From: Sphingobium sp. EP60837
GTDB taxonomy: Bacteria > Pseudomonadota > Alphaproteobacteria > Sphingomonadales > Sphingomonadaceae
Reading direction: 5' to 3'
DNA: 64,000 bases
Assembly (NCBI RefSeq): GCF_001658005.1
Contig: NZ_CP015988.1
Location: forward strand, 124,001-188,000
Below are positions 43,087-51,987 of the stretch, in pieces. The notes under the pieces are model-generated. The model was not told the DNA's origin, made no database searches, and saw only the letters and a list, made by a program, of their open reading frames with translations. Position 1 is the first letter of the stretch; every line of letters begins with the position of its first letter. The translations under genes and the position numbers were made by a program.

Positions 43087-43983
43087 ATGGCGCTAGAGAA
43101 CGTCAAGCACTGGGAAATCGGAGATGTTCGGATCACCCGGATTGTCGAGGTCGCCGCTTATGCCGCCGATATCGGCATGCTGCTCAAGGATGCGGGACCC
43201 GAGATATTCGAACCATATCTGGACTGGCTGAAACCGAACTTCGTCACGGAAGACGGATTGATGCTCATGCAATGGCAGGCGTTCGCGGTTCAGACGCCAA
43301 GCCGCACGCTGATGATCGACACATGCATCGGCAATGATCGCAAGCTGCACTTCGACATCTTCAACGACATGCAGACATCCTTCCTGGAGGATCTTCAGGC
43401 CAGTGGGATCGACCCACTCAAAGTGGACACGGTCTGCTGCACCCACCTTCATTACGACCATGTAGGCTGGAACACAAAGCTCGTCGATGGCGCGTGGATG
43501 CCGACATTTCCCAATGCGAGATATCTCTTCGATACCACCGAATATCAGGAAATCCGGCATCTTGAGGAGATTGGCGACTGGCATGGCAGCCATCTGCCGG
43601 ATGCGATCGATCCGATCATGGCCGCGGGGCTTCATGAATTCATATCCGCTCCCGGATATCAGGTCTGCGACGAGATTCGCATGGAACATACACCAGGCCA
43701 CACCGCCGGGCATTGCGCGATTCATATAGAGTCCAGGGGCGAGCGCGCCGTCATCACCGGCGACCTGCTGCATCATCCGATCCAGTTTGCGATTCCCGCG
43801 CGCCATGGTTCCTTCGATCACGATCCCGTCAAGGGCGCGCAGACCCGGCAAAAGTTCGTATCGGAAAATGCTGACGGCACCATCATGGTCATCGGTTCGC
43901 ATTTCAGCGATCCGAGCGCCGGGTGGATTATCCCTGACGGCGACGCATGGCGCTTTGTGACGGAGCGGCCGAACGCCGACTGA
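43087..43983 (+). CDS. Metallo-beta-lactamase-fold hydrolase
   Basis: A 298-residue MBL-fold metallohydrolase without signal peptide. The dizinc site is THLHYDHVGWN near residues 119-129, with further ligands in EHTPGHTAGHCAIHI and ITGDLLHHP and a final His in VIGSHFSDPS. It belongs to the group often labelled lactonase or arylsulfatase-like hydrolase; opening of a lactone or thioester-type bond in the pathway is plausible. ATG 43087 follows GGAGAGTTG. It leads a four-gene operon with SnoaL, SDR and GMC genes (35-bp gap, 4-bp overlap, 22-bp gap). Confidence 0.85.
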   Translation: MALENVKHWEIGDVRITRIVEVAAYAADIGMLLKDAGPEIFEPYLDWLKPNFVTEDGLMLMQWQAFAVQTPSRTLMIDTCIGNDRKLHFDIFNDMQTSFLEDLQASGIDPLKVDTVCCTHLHYDHVGWNTKLVDGAWMPTFPNARYLFDTTEYQEIRHLEEIGDWHGSHLPDAIDPIMAAGLHEFISAPGYQVCDEIRMEHTPGHTAGHCAIHIESRGERAVITGDLLHHPIQFAIPARHGSFDHDPVKGAQTRQKFVSENADGTIMVIGSHFSDPSAGWIIPDGDAWRFVTERPNAD

Positions 43984-44018
43984 ATTGGCGGCATTCCGTT
44001 TTCAATATGGAGAGACAA

Positions 44019-44450
44019 ATGATTGAAGCTAGCAATGCGAACGAGCAGCTCGTTCTCGATTTTTTCGCCACTCTGAGTTCCGGCGATCTTGAAGCACTTG
44101 CTTTCCAACTGCATGAAGACTTGAGCTGGACGACGATGATCACCGGCGTTCCTGGCGCCGGCCGCCATGACGGACGTGAGAATGTCCTCCATAATTTCCT
44201 CGCGCCGGTCCGCGGAATGTTCAAGGACGGCGATCCCAAGGTCCACGTGGACGGCCTGGTGTCGAGCGGCGACAGGGTGATGGCAGAGACCCATGCCGTT
44301 GGCAGCCGGGCCGATGGTCATCCCTATAACAACCTCTATGCCTGGGCCTTCGAGATTCGTGACGGCCGCATCCTGCATGTCCGCGAATATATGGACAGCC
44401 TGTATGTCGCGCGCTTCTTCAAAATGGACCTCTCGGAACCCGCGGCATGA
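44019..44450 (+). CDS. SnoaL-like / NTF2-fold protein
   Basis: A 143-residue NTF2-fold protein related to ketosteroid isomerase/SnoaL. NEQLVLDFFATLSSGDLEAL at about 8-27 starts the fold, LSWTTMITGVPGAGRHDGRE gives the strand-turn and EIRDGRILHVREYMDS the last strand. ATG 44019 has GGAGAG just upstream. Its end overlaps the SDR start by four bases (ATGA), so the two are translated together, suggesting that they act on successive intermediates, for example isomerisation followed by oxidoreduction. Confidence 0.82.
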   Translation: MIEASNANEQLVLDFFATLSSGDLEALAFQLHEDLSWTTMITGVPGAGRHDGRENVLHNFLAPVRGMFKDGDPKVHVDGLVSSGDRVMAETHAVGSRADGHPYNNLYAWAFEIRDGRILHVREYMDSLYVARFFKMDLSEPAA

Positions 44451-45199
44451 CGGATTTCAAGGGGAAGGCCTATTTCATCAGCGGAGCGGCAAATGGGCTT
44501 GGCCGCGCAATCGCGCTGGGACTGGCCCAACGCGGCGCTACCGTCGGGATTGCGGACCTTGACGGCGATGGCCTTGCGTCGCTTACGGAGCAGATCAGGG
44601 AGGCTGGCGCCGACTGTGTAAGCCTGAAGGCCGATATGGGGGATCGCGAATCCGTGTTCCGGGCCGTGCGCGCCCTTGCGGAAAAGGCGGGGGGTGTGGA
44701 CGGCGTTATCAATAATGCGTCCTATCTCGTCTATGAGCCGATCGAGGATGTTACGGAAGAAACCCTGGACAAGATGATCAGCGCAGGGATCAAGTCGACG
44801 ATCTGGGGTTGCCAGGCCATGGTTGAATGCCGCCGCCAGGGCGCTCCGGGAGCCATCGTCAATTTCAGCTCGCCCGTCGTTTTCAAAGGCTATCCACGAA
44901 CGGCCATCTACAGCCTCGTCAAGAGTGCGGTCGCAAGCCTTACCCGTACCCTGTCGGCCGAACTGGGGCCGCAGAATATTCGGGTCAATTCGATCGCGCC
45001 TGGATCTGTTCCGACGCCGGGCGCCCTCAAATATGTCGGTGCCCAGGAATATGAACGCCGGTCCGCCACCATCCCGTTGCGCCGCCTTGGTCACGAGTCC
45101 GATATCGTGAGCGCCATCGCTTTCCTGCTCGGAGACGAGGCGTCTTTTGTAAATGGCGCGACCCTGGCCGTCGATGGCGGCATCATCGCTTCGGCTTAA
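44447..45199 (+). CDS. SDR family oxidoreductase
   Basis: A 250-residue classical SDR. SGAANGLG near residue 10 binds the cofactor, ADLDG suggests NAD preference, NNAS replaces NNAG, and the active site shows NFSSPV with Tyr and Lys in TAIYSLVKSAVAS. The C-terminus LAVDGG is typical. The start overlaps the SnoaL stop. Third gene of the MBL-SnoaL-SDR-GMC operon. The exact alcohol or ketone is not predictable. Confidence 0.87.
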   Translation: MTDFKGKAYFISGAANGLGRAIALGLAQRGATVGIADLDGDGLASLTEQIREAGADCVSLKADMGDRESVFRAVRALAEKAGGVDGVINNASYLVYEPIEDVTEETLDKMISAGIKSTIWGCQAMVECRRQGAPGAIVNFSSPVVFKGYPRTAIYSLVKSAVASLTRTLSAELGPQNIRVNSIAPGSVPTPGALKYVGAQEYERRSATIPLRRLGHESDIVSAIAFLLGDEASFVNGATLAVDGGIIASA

Positions 45200-45221
45200 G
45201 TGTTGGAAGGAAGCTGGAGCC

Positions 45222-46865
45222 ATGAGCATCCAAGCGAATGAGAAGCACGACTATCTGATACTTGGCGGCGGCACCGCTGGCTGCGTTCTGGCAAACCGCC
45301 TCAGCGAGGACCCCCGCAATTCGGTCTGCCTCATCGAGGCGGGACCGCCAGACTCCAACCCGCTCATCCGCGTGCCTGCGGGCGTGGCTTTCACGATCCT
45401 CAATCCCAAGCTTGGATGGGGATTGAAGACCGTGCCGCAGAAGCATTGCAAGAACCGCGAGATCATGATCCCGCGCGGACGTGTGCTCGGCGGCTCGAGT
45501 TCGATCAACGGGATGGTATATTTTCGCGGGCATCCCGGCGACTTTGATGACTGGGCAGCGGCAGGCGCGGCGGGGTGGAGCTATGCTGAAGTCTTGCCCT
45601 ATTTCCTGCGATCAGAAAATAACGAGAGCTACGCGGGAAGCCCTTATCACAATATTGGCGGCCCTATGAATGTGACGACTCTCAAGTCGTTCAACCCGCT
45701 GGTTTTGAGCTTCCTGGAGGCGGCACAGTCGTTGCAACTGCGGATGCAGGATGATTTCAACGGTCCCGATCCCGAGGGATTTGGCACCCGACAGGCCGCA
45801 ATCCGCGAGGGAAGGCGAGAATCGGGAACCACCGCGTTTCTCAATCCAGCCCGTTCGCGTCCTAATCTGCGGGTCATTACCAACGCATTGGTGAAGAAGA
45901 TCCTGATCGAGAATGGTCGCGCATCCGGCGTCATCTTTGAAACAGATGGCGTGGACCGAACCATATCGGCAGGCAGGGAGATCATCCTGAGCGGCGGCGC
46001 CTATGGTTCTCCTTCGATGCTTCTGCACAGCGGCATCGGTCCTGCCGATGAGCTGCGTGCGCTGGGCATCGCCGTACATCACGATCTGCCAGGCGTTGGC
46101 AAGGGACTGCGGGACCATCCGTCCGCCGCTTTGCAGATGCGGACGAACGACATCAGTTCTTACGGCATATCCTGGCGCAAGGCCCTTCCCAACGCGATTG
46201 ATGGACTTCGCTACCTGCTTTTCAGAAGCGGTCCTCTGGCCGGGAATATGTTTGAGGCCCATGGTTTCTGGAGAAGCGGTCCGGGCCTTTCCCGGCCTGA
46301 CATGCAGATCATCATGATGCCTGCGCACCGCAATGCGGAGCCCAAGGCCCTTCCGCGCGGGCACGGATATGGCATCATATCCGCGCTGGTGAAGCCCAAG
46401 AGCCTGGGCGAGCTCACCCTCGCATCGACCGATCCGCGCGAACGTCCGCTCATCGACCTCAACTTCCTCGGCGAAGAAGAGGATCTGATCAAGATACGCA
46501 CCGGCCTGAAACTCGGTCGCAGGCTCCTGGCGAACCAAGCGTTCGACCGGTATCACGGGCACGAAATCCTGCCCGGCAAGGACGTTCAGTCGGACGACGA
46601 GTGGGACGACTATATCCGCCGCACCTGCACCATGGTTCATCATCCTGCAAGCTCTTGCAGAATGGGCATCGATCCGCTTGCGGTTGTGGACAGGGATCTG
46701 AAGGTCCGTGGCGTGGACGGGCTTCGGGTGGTCGATGCCTCTGTCTTCCCGACCTTGATCGCGGGGAATACCAATGCCGGGGTGGTAATGGTGGCGGAGA
46801 AGGCGTCGGATCTGATCTTGGGCCGCGCCGCTCCCGCCGCGATCGAGCTTCCGCACGCGGCATGA
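45222..46865 (+). CDS. GMC family FAD-dependent alcohol oxidase/dehydrogenase
   Basis: A 547-residue glucose-methanol-choline oxidoreductase. LGGGTAGCVLANRL near residues 15-28 binds FAD, followed by the GMC signature RGRVLGGSSSINGMVYFRG near 87-105 and the second signature SGGAYGSPSMLLHSGIG near 258. The catalytic pair fits His in TMVHHPASSCRMG and Asn in IAGNTNAGVV near the end. Relatives include choline, PEG and aryl/vanillyl-type alcohol dehydrogenases; oxidation of a primary alcohol is expected. ATG 45222 lies behind GGAAGG and GGAG. Last gene of the operon, followed by a strong hairpin. Confidence 0.9.
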   Translation: MSIQANEKHDYLILGGGTAGCVLANRLSEDPRNSVCLIEAGPPDSNPLIRVPAGVAFTILNPKLGWGLKTVPQKHCKNREIMIPRGRVLGGSSSINGMVYFRGHPGDFDDWAAAGAAGWSYAEVLPYFLRSENNESYAGSPYHNIGGPMNVTTLKSFNPLVLSFLEAAQSLQLRMQDDFNGPDPEGFGTRQAAIREGRRESGTTAFLNPARSRPNLRVITNALVKKILIENGRASGVIFETDGVDRTISAGREIILSGGAYGSPSMLLHSGIGPADELRALGIAVHHDLPGVGKGLRDHPSAALQMRTNDISSYGISWRKALPNAIDGLRYLLFRSGPLAGNMFEAHGFWRSGPGLSRPDMQIIMMPAHRNAEPKALPRGHGYGIISALVKPKSLGELTLASTDPRERPLIDLNFLGEEEDLIKIRTGLKLGRRLLANQAFDRYHGHEILPGKDVQSDDEWDDYIRRTCTMVHHPASSCRMGIDPLAVVDRDLKVRGVDGLRVVDASVFPTLIAGNTNAGVVMVAEKASDLILGRAAPAAIELPHAA

Positions 46866-46869
46866 TGAC

Positions 46870-46899
46870 GCTGCCCGGCGCATGCGCGCGCCGGGCAGC
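46870..46899. terminator. Long GC-rich hairpin between convergent operons
   Basis: GCTGCCCGGCGC (46870-46881) pairs perfectly with GCGCCGGGCAGC (46888-46899) over a 6-base loop; no T run follows. It would work for both directions. Confidence 0.6.
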
Positions 46900-46905
46900 G
46901 ACCTG

Positions 46906-47340
46906 TCAGCTGTTGAGGATAAGGGTCATGCTGCCCTTGCGGGATTTAAGTCTCCAACCCTCCGGCATCCGCACAAAGCGATCGTGATACTCACCGACGA
47001 AAAGCTGAGCTTCTGCGGCAACCGGACGCGCGGCTTCGACATCGGTTGTTGACAGGAAGCTTACATAGCTGATGCCCCGGGCCTCATCCGGGCCTTCCAC
47101 GTCGATGACGATGTTCGTCATGATATGGCGCGACAGACGCGGCGCGCGTGCTTCAAGCATCGCAAGGATTTCCGATCGCCCGACGGTCGGGTTCTCAGGA
47201 TCCAGCGGCCGGGCGAAAGAACCGTCCTCGACAAACAGGTTGGCGAGCTTCTCAAGCTCGCCCAGGTCGTTGAAAATGGCGAACTGCTTTACGATCTTCT
47301 CGCAAGCCCGTTCGGCCGACAGCCTTTCCAGATCATTCAT
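46906..47340 (-). CDS. SnoaL-like / NTF2-fold protein
   Basis: A 144-residue NTF2-fold protein. The opening helices (LERLSAERACEKIVKQFAIF), the GSFARPLDP strand and WRLKSRKGSMTL at the end resemble the SnoaL_4/ring-hydroxylating dioxygenase small-subunit-like group, but no large subunit is encoded here, so an isomerase or hydratase role is more likely. ATG 47340 follows AAGGAGAAAC at ideal spacing, 12 bp behind the CaiB gene. Fourth gene of the transporter-ligase-CaiB-SnoaL operon. Confidence 0.8.
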   Translation of the reverse strand: MNDLERLSAERACEKIVKQFAIFNDLGELEKLANLFVEDGSFARPLDPENPTVGRSEILAMLEARAPRLSRHIMTNIVIDVEGPDEARGISYVSFLSTTDVEAARPVAAEAQLFVGEYHDRFVRMPEGWRLKSRKGSMTLILNS

Positions 47341-47352
47341 TCGGGTTTCTCC

Positions 47353-48456
47353 TTACCAATCATGTTCTACGCCCCATTCCCGCGCAGCTTCCTCGCCACC
47401 GACACCTGCCTCGACCGGTGGCGACTGGATGAAGCCGGGCGTTTTGGAGAAGCGCGGGGAGGGCGCGGGGTGCGTGACGTCATCCACGGCGACAAAGGCA
47501 CCACGCGCGACATTATGCGGGTGCGAAGGGGCTTCCTTCATCGACATAACCGGCGCAAAACATGCATCGGTGCCTTCCAGCAAGGCGGCCCACTCGCTGC
47601 GCGGTCGGGTTGCGATGATTTCAGCCAGGCGCTCTTTCAGCGCGGGCCAGTCTTCTTCGCATAGCTGTCGGTCGAAAGCGGGATCGTCCAGCGACATCTT
47701 GCGCCGGAGTTCCTCGTAAAATTGCGGCTCGATCGCTCCCAATGCGATCCAGTGCCCGTCGGAGCATTGGTAGCAATTGTAGAAATGCGATCCACCGTCG
47801 ATGATGTTTACACCCCTGCGATCATGCCATGTCCCGCGCGCAAGATGGCCATAGAGCAGCCCCATCAGACCGATGGTGCCATCGCTCATCGCGCAATCGA
47901 CCACCTGTCCTTCCCCGGTCTGTTCGGCGTGGCGAAGCGCGGCCAGCAGGCCGAAGGCGAGATAGAGCGCGCCACCCCCGAAATCACCGACGAGATTGAG
48001 AGGCGGAACCGGCCGCTCTACCGTTCCGATGCCATGAAGTGCGCCGGTGATTGCGATGTAGTTGATGTCATGGCCCGCCATATCGGCATAGGGGCCAGAC
48101 TGTCCCCAGCCGGTCATCCGTCCGTAGACGAGGCGCGGATTGCGTTGGAGCGCAATCTCAGGCGCGAGGCCCATACGTTCCATGACCCCGGGCCTGAACC
48201 CTTCGATCAGGAGGTCCGCTTTCTCCACCAGCGCCAACACGCCCTTTTGTCCCTGCTCGGACTTGAGATCCACGACAAGCGAGCGGCGGCCTCGTGTCTC
48301 GATCATATAGCGATCATAGGACGCGCCCGGCCGATCGATGCGCAGCACGTCCCCTCCCAGATCGGAAAGCAGCATGCCGCAAACCGGAGCAGGCCCCATT
48401 CCGGCGAACTCGAGCACCTTGATCCCGCTGAGCGGCCCTTTCGCCACGCGCCGCAT
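47353..48456 (-). CDS. CaiB/BaiF CoA-transferase family, alpha-methylacyl-CoA racemase-like
   Basis: A 367-residue type III CoA-transferase-fold protein. LSGIKVLEFAGMGPAPVCGM at the N-terminus, GRMTGWGQSGPYADMAGHDI with the catalytic-region Asp, and the late VDDVTHPAPSPRFSKTPG favour the alpha-methylacyl-CoA racemase branch over true transferases. ATG 48456 shares a base with the ligase stop, so translation is coupled. With the CoA ligase next to it, the pair probably activates a carboxylic acid (for example a propionate-type side chain) and epimerises or transfers its CoA thioester. Confidence 0.86.
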   Translation of the reverse strand: MRRVAKGPLSGIKVLEFAGMGPAPVCGMLLSDLGGDVLRIDRPGASYDRYMIETRGRRSLVVDLKSEQGQKGVLALVEKADLLIEGFRPGVMERMGLAPEIALQRNPRLVYGRMTGWGQSGPYADMAGHDINYIAITGALHGIGTVERPVPPLNLVGDFGGGALYLAFGLLAALRHAEQTGEGQVVDCAMSDGTIGLMGLLYGHLARGTWHDRRGVNIIDGGSHFYNCYQCSDGHWIALGAIEPQFYEELRRKMSLDDPAFDRQLCEEDWPALKERLAEIIATRPRSEWAALLEGTDACFAPVMSMKEAPSHPHNVARGAFVAVDDVTHPAPSPRFSKTPGFIQSPPVEAGVGGEEAAREWGVEHDW

Positions 48457-50045
48457 CAAAGCGCCTGCAATTTCGCACGGCGAATCTTGATACCCGCGGT
48501 CTCCCGATCCCAGGTCCGTGGCGTCACGCCTTCGGCCCGCAGTCGATGTTTTTCGATCTTCTGGGTCGGGGTTCTTGGAAACTGATCCACCAGCCTGACG
48601 AACCGGGGGATCATGAAGTGAGCGATCTCCTTTTCCAGGAATGCGATCAGCGTTGCCGGGTCGAATGCTTGCGGCTCATGAACCTTGAGTATCGCCATGA
48701 CCTCCTGCTCCGCGCCATCGGGAGCAGGCACGCCTATCGCCGCCGCCTCCACGACGCCGGGAAAGGACATCAGCGCATTTTCAACCTCGAACGAAGAGAT
48801 ATTCTCGCCCCGGCGCCTGATCGCATCCTTCGCGCGATCCACGAAATGGTAGTGCCCCTGCGCATCGCGCCGGAACATGTCCCCCGTGTGGAACCAGCCG
48901 TTGCGCCAGGTCGATGCCGTGGCGCGATCGTCGTTTAGATAGCCGTGGCTTGTGGTCCAGGGGACATCCATGCGCACGATAAGCTCGCCGACGGCTCCAT
49001 CCGCGACCTCTTCGTCAAACGCATCGACCAGTCTCAGCTGGGTTCCAGGCGAGGGGAGGCCGCAAGTGCCCACGACTGCCGGATCAGGTCCGCAGAAAAG
49101 CGGCACGGCCAGTTCGCTCATGTTGAATTCGGTATAGACGCGCACGCCATAACGTTTTGCAAACTGCATCGCTGCCACCCCGTAGGGCGCAATCACCGCG
49201 GTTTGCAGGCTATGGTTTTTTTCGCCGGGATCGGGGGGGAGGGCGTTCAGGAAATCGACCATCGATCCCAGCAGCCCCGTCGTCGTGATGCCGTATCGCC
49301 TGACGATGCACCAGAAGGCTGCGGTGCTGAAACCGTCTGCGATGACGGCGGAGCCCCGGTGAAACATTGCCCAGAACAGCCCGTATATCCCGCCGACATG
49401 ATAGAGGGGCATGGCGGTCAGATTGCGATCGCCAGGCCCGACATGGCGAAACCCCAGTGCTGCGCTGCGCGCGTGCCTGTAGCTTGTCAGTACCGCCTTG
49501 GATGGTCCCGTCGTGCCCGACGTAAAGATGACCATCTGGGTATCCCAGTCCTCAACCGCCCTGGCGGGGGGAATCAGCGCATCGGCGTCGCCCTCCAGCG
49601 CTTCTGCCGCATGGATTGTAAAGTTGGTGGAGACGCCGGGCCTTTCGCCCACGACGATGACGTCCTCGAGCGGGCCTGTATCAATCTCTTCCAGACGATC
49701 GAACAGTCCGGCATGGACGATCATGAGCCGTGCTTCCGCCGTCCGTATGACATGGGCGAGCATGGCCCCGCGATATGCCGTATTTATCGGTACATAGATC
49801 GCCCCGAGATAGGACAGGGCGAATAGCGTCGCAACGGAGGTGGGGCAGTTGGGCATCCAGCTGAGCACATAGTCGCCCTGGCCCACGCCAAGCTGCTGCA
49901 GTGCGGCAGCCTGACATCGTGCCTCCCGCCGGACATCGCGCCACGTCCAGACCCCTCGATCGACGAACAGAATGGCCTCCTCATCCGGCGCTTCATCTGC
50001 GAGGGAATCCAGAATTGCGGAGAATGGACGGTGTTGGAGACTCAT
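48456..50045 (-). CDS. AMP-forming acyl/aryl-CoA ligase
   Basis: A 529-residue ANL-superfamily ligase that makes an acyl-CoA from a carboxylate, ATP and CoA. The P-loop TSGTTGPSKAV is near residue 168, YTEFNMSELAVP near 305 is the adenine-binding region, and WFHTGDMFRRDAQGHYHFVD with KDAIRRRGENISSFEVE near 405-435 form the hinge and A8 core. The catalytic C-terminal Lys fits PTQKIEKH. It resembles crotonobetaine/carnitine-CoA ligase (CaiC)-like enzymes. Start ATG 50045 overlaps the transporter stop by four bases; longer in-frame starts would intrude into that gene. Substrate unknown. Confidence 0.88.
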   Translation of the reverse strand: MSLQHRPFSAILDSLADEAPDEEAILFVDRGVWTWRDVRREARCQAAALQQLGVGQGDYVLSWMPNCPTSVATLFALSYLGAIYVPINTAYRGAMLAHVIRTAEARLMIVHAGLFDRLEEIDTGPLEDVIVVGERPGVSTNFTIHAAEALEGDADALIPPARAVEDWDTQMVIFTSGTTGPSKAVLTSYRHARSAALGFRHVGPGDRNLTAMPLYHVGGIYGLFWAMFHRGSAVIADGFSTAAFWCIVRRYGITTTGLLGSMVDFLNALPPDPGEKNHSLQTAVIAPYGVAAMQFAKRYGVRVYTEFNMSELAVPLFCGPDPAVVGTCGLPSPGTQLRLVDAFDEEVADGAVGELIVRMDVPWTTSHGYLNDDRATASTWRNGWFHTGDMFRRDAQGHYHFVDRAKDAIRRRGENISSFEVENALMSFPGVVEAAAIGVPAPDGAEQEVMAILKVHEPQAFDPATLIAFLEKEIAHFMIPRFVRLVDQFPRTPTQKIEKHRLRAEGVTPRTWDRETAGIKIRRAKLQAL

Positions 50046-51382
50046 CGACGGCCGCTCCCCTGTGCACCAGGTGGCGCTTTGACATATGCCCCGATCAGTG
50101 CGACGGCCAGTGCTGCTGCGGCAGCCGGGACCGCGAGGACAACGCACAGCAGCGCCATGTGCGATCCCGCCGCGACCATGAGGCCCGCCGTGCTGGGCCC
50201 GGCCACCGCCCCGATACGCCCTGCGGTCGAGACAAGGCCGACGCCGGTGACACGCAGGGCAACGGGGAATAACTGAAGCATCAGGGTGTAGAGCGCAGCC
50301 ATGCTGGAAAACATCGCAACGCCCGTCACCAGGACGAAGGGGATGAGCGCCGCCTGCATCGCCAGAGCGATACCAGTCGCCGCCATGCCCAGGCACATCA
50401 GCAACACCGTGCAAATGGCTACACGTGAGGAGGTCGATCGAGCGAGGAGAACGCCCCCAGCCAGAGCGCCGGCCACTCCCCCGATGTTGAGCAACAATCC
50501 CGCTGTCGTGGCGGCCTTCCCAGGATATCCTGCCATGGCAGCGAGTTTGGGCAACCAGCTCAGGATGAAATAGAAGGATGTCATGAACGAAAAGAATATG
50601 AAAGCCAGTGAGAGGGTGATCGGCCGCTGCGAACGCTGAAACAGCGTGGCGAAGCGTGGAGCGCCGCCAGTGGACACTGTACGGGGCATCGCCGCGATCG
50701 GTTCGCGATTCATCGCCTCCAGTAGCCGGTTGACGGCGTCGAGAGCGCCCGGCCGGCGCTTTGCCATCAGGAATTCAACCGATTCGGGCAGAAAGATCAG
50801 GGCAAGCGGCACAAGAGCCAGGGTGCCCAGCGCGCCAGCCAGAAAGATGCTGCGCCAGCCGTAGCTTTCGGCCAGGAATAGCGCTGCGGCGCCTCCGGCA
50901 ACCGCGCCGGTGGGGAAGGCTGCCGCCATCAGGGCCATACCCATGCCGCGCCAGCGCGTCGGGCAATATTCCGCAACCATCGCCGACGAGCTGGTGAGGA
51001 CCGCGCCTATGCCCACGCCGGTCGCAAATCGCATGAAGGCCAGCTCTTCATAAGATCGGGCGAGCGCCGACAACAACATGCCGCTTCCCACCACAGAGAC
51101 GCAAAGCAGGATCGCGGGCCGGCGCCCCCATATGTCGCCGAGAGGGGAGAGCAACAGCGCGCCAACGCCCATGCCCAAAGGACCGGCGCTCAACAACAGG
51201 CCAATCCGGGCCGGCTCCAGCGTCCATTGATGTCCGACAGCCGGCGCCGCAAAAGCCATTGCCAGTACGTCAAATCCATCCATTATATTGATCGCAAAGC
51301 AGATCAGGACCGCCCGGACCTGCAGCGCGCTGATTTGTCCGCCGTCCAAAAGGTGCGGCTGTTTCTCGACGAGCACTGCCAC
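50042..51382 (-). CDS. MFS transporter, aromatic acid:H+ symporter-like
   Basis: A 446-residue 12-helix major facilitator. NIMDGFDVLAMAFAAPAVG in helix 1 has the Asp-Gly-Phe-Asp of the AAHS family (PcaK, BenK), and GDIWGRRPAILLC is the loop 2-3 signature. The start is GTG 51382, with GGAGGG six bases upstream. It heads the operon with CoA ligase, CaiB-like and SnoaL-like genes, so it probably brings in the acid those enzymes activate. A variant CCGGACA-box lies 15 bp upstream. A second transporter of the same family is at 59060. Confidence 0.9.
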   Translation of the reverse strand: MAVLVEKQPHLLDGGQISALQVRAVLICFAINIMDGFDVLAMAFAAPAVGHQWTLEPARIGLLLSAGPLGMGVGALLLSPLGDIWGRRPAILLCVSVVGSGMLLSALARSYEELAFMRFATGVGIGAVLTSSSAMVAEYCPTRWRGMGMALMAAAFPTGAVAGGAAALFLAESYGWRSIFLAGALGTLALVPLALIFLPESVEFLMAKRRPGALDAVNRLLEAMNREPIAAMPRTVSTGGAPRFATLFQRSQRPITLSLAFIFFSFMTSFYFILSWLPKLAAMAGYPGKAATTAGLLLNIGGVAGALAGGVLLARSTSSRVAICTVLLMCLGMAATGIALAMQAALIPFVLVTGVAMFSSMAALYTLMLQLFPVALRVTGVGLVSTAGRIGAVAGPSTAGLMVAAGSHMALLCVVLAVPAAAAALAVALIGAYVKAPPGAQGSGRR

Positions 51383-51396
51383 GCCATCCCTCCAGC

Positions 51397-51411
51397 TTAT
51401 ACGGACATGCT
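51397..51411. promoter_or_regulatory. Variant CCGGACA-box before the transporter operon
   Basis: TTATACGGACATGCT differs from the consensus in the first half but shares TTATACGGACAT with the site before the P450 gene. Confidence 0.45.
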
Positions 51412-51494
51412 AACGCAACTGCTGTCTTTGCAAAAGGGGTATATCGCAAATGATTTCTTCACCGACGTTGCCGGCTACATGTCATTGGTTGCAA

Positions 51495-51512
51495 ATTTGC
51501 CCGGACAAGTGC
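51495..51512. promoter_or_regulatory. CCGGACA-box before the PcaC-like gene
   Basis: TTTGCCCGGACAAGTGC, close to consensus, 72 bp before the gene at 51584. Confidence 0.6.
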
Positions 51513-51583
51513 TAATTGACCCCGTTCGTTCAGCTCAACCGCGGATGCGGTCGAATGGAGCACCACAATTGAAAGGAATGAAG

Positions 51584-51967
51584 ATGCCTAGCGAAGCCTA
51601 TGATCGCGGACTGGCGCTACGCAAGGAGGTTCTTGGCGCCGATTATGTCGAACGCTCCTTCGCCAACGCCGATGATTTCAGCCGCCCGATGCAAGAGCTT
51701 TCCACCGAATATTGCTGGGGGAATATCTGGTCCCGCGAAGGTCTGTCGCGCCGTGATCGCAGCCTGCTGAATATCGGCATGATCAGCGCGCTCAACCGCC
51801 CTCACGAGCTGAAGCTGCATGTGAAGGCCGCGCTCAGCAACGGGCTGACCCGTGAAGAAATTCGTGAAGCGATTCTTCAGGTGGCGATCTACTGCGGCGT
51901 GCCCGCGGGCCTTGATTCGACCCGCATCGCCCGCGAGGCGTTTGCCGAGGTCGACGCAGCAGCCTGA
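51584..51967 (+). CDS. Carboxymuconolactone decarboxylase family protein (PcaC-like)
   Basis: A 127-residue single-domain CMD protein close in length and wording to 4-carboxymuconolactone decarboxylase. YDRGLALRKEVLGADYVERS opens the fold, LSRRDRSLLNIGMISALNR and HELKLHVKAALSNGLTREEI follow, and VAIYCGVPAGLDSTRIA holds the conserved Cys and region near the C-terminus. ATG 51584 follows AAAGGAATG. No other protocatechuate-branch gene (pcaB, pcaD) is present, so it may act on a different lactone or gamma-keto acid. It leads an operon with the serine hydrolase and the frameshifted SDR. Confidence 0.84.
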   Translation: MPSEAYDRGLALRKEVLGADYVERSFANADDFSRPMQELSTEYCWGNIWSREGLSRRDRSLLNIGMISALNRPHELKLHVKAALSNGLTREEIREAILQVAIYCGVPAGLDSTRIAREAFAEVDAAA

Positions 51968-51987
51968 GACAGTCTGGAGAGGAAATC

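Noticed and set aside
43093..43902. Minus-strand frame of 269 codons
   Set aside because: Antisense to the MBL-fold gene with HxHxDH motif; no family resemblance.
45612..46883. Long minus-strand frame of about 423 codons
   Set aside because: Antisense to the GMC oxidoreductase, whose motifs are complete; no ribosome site.
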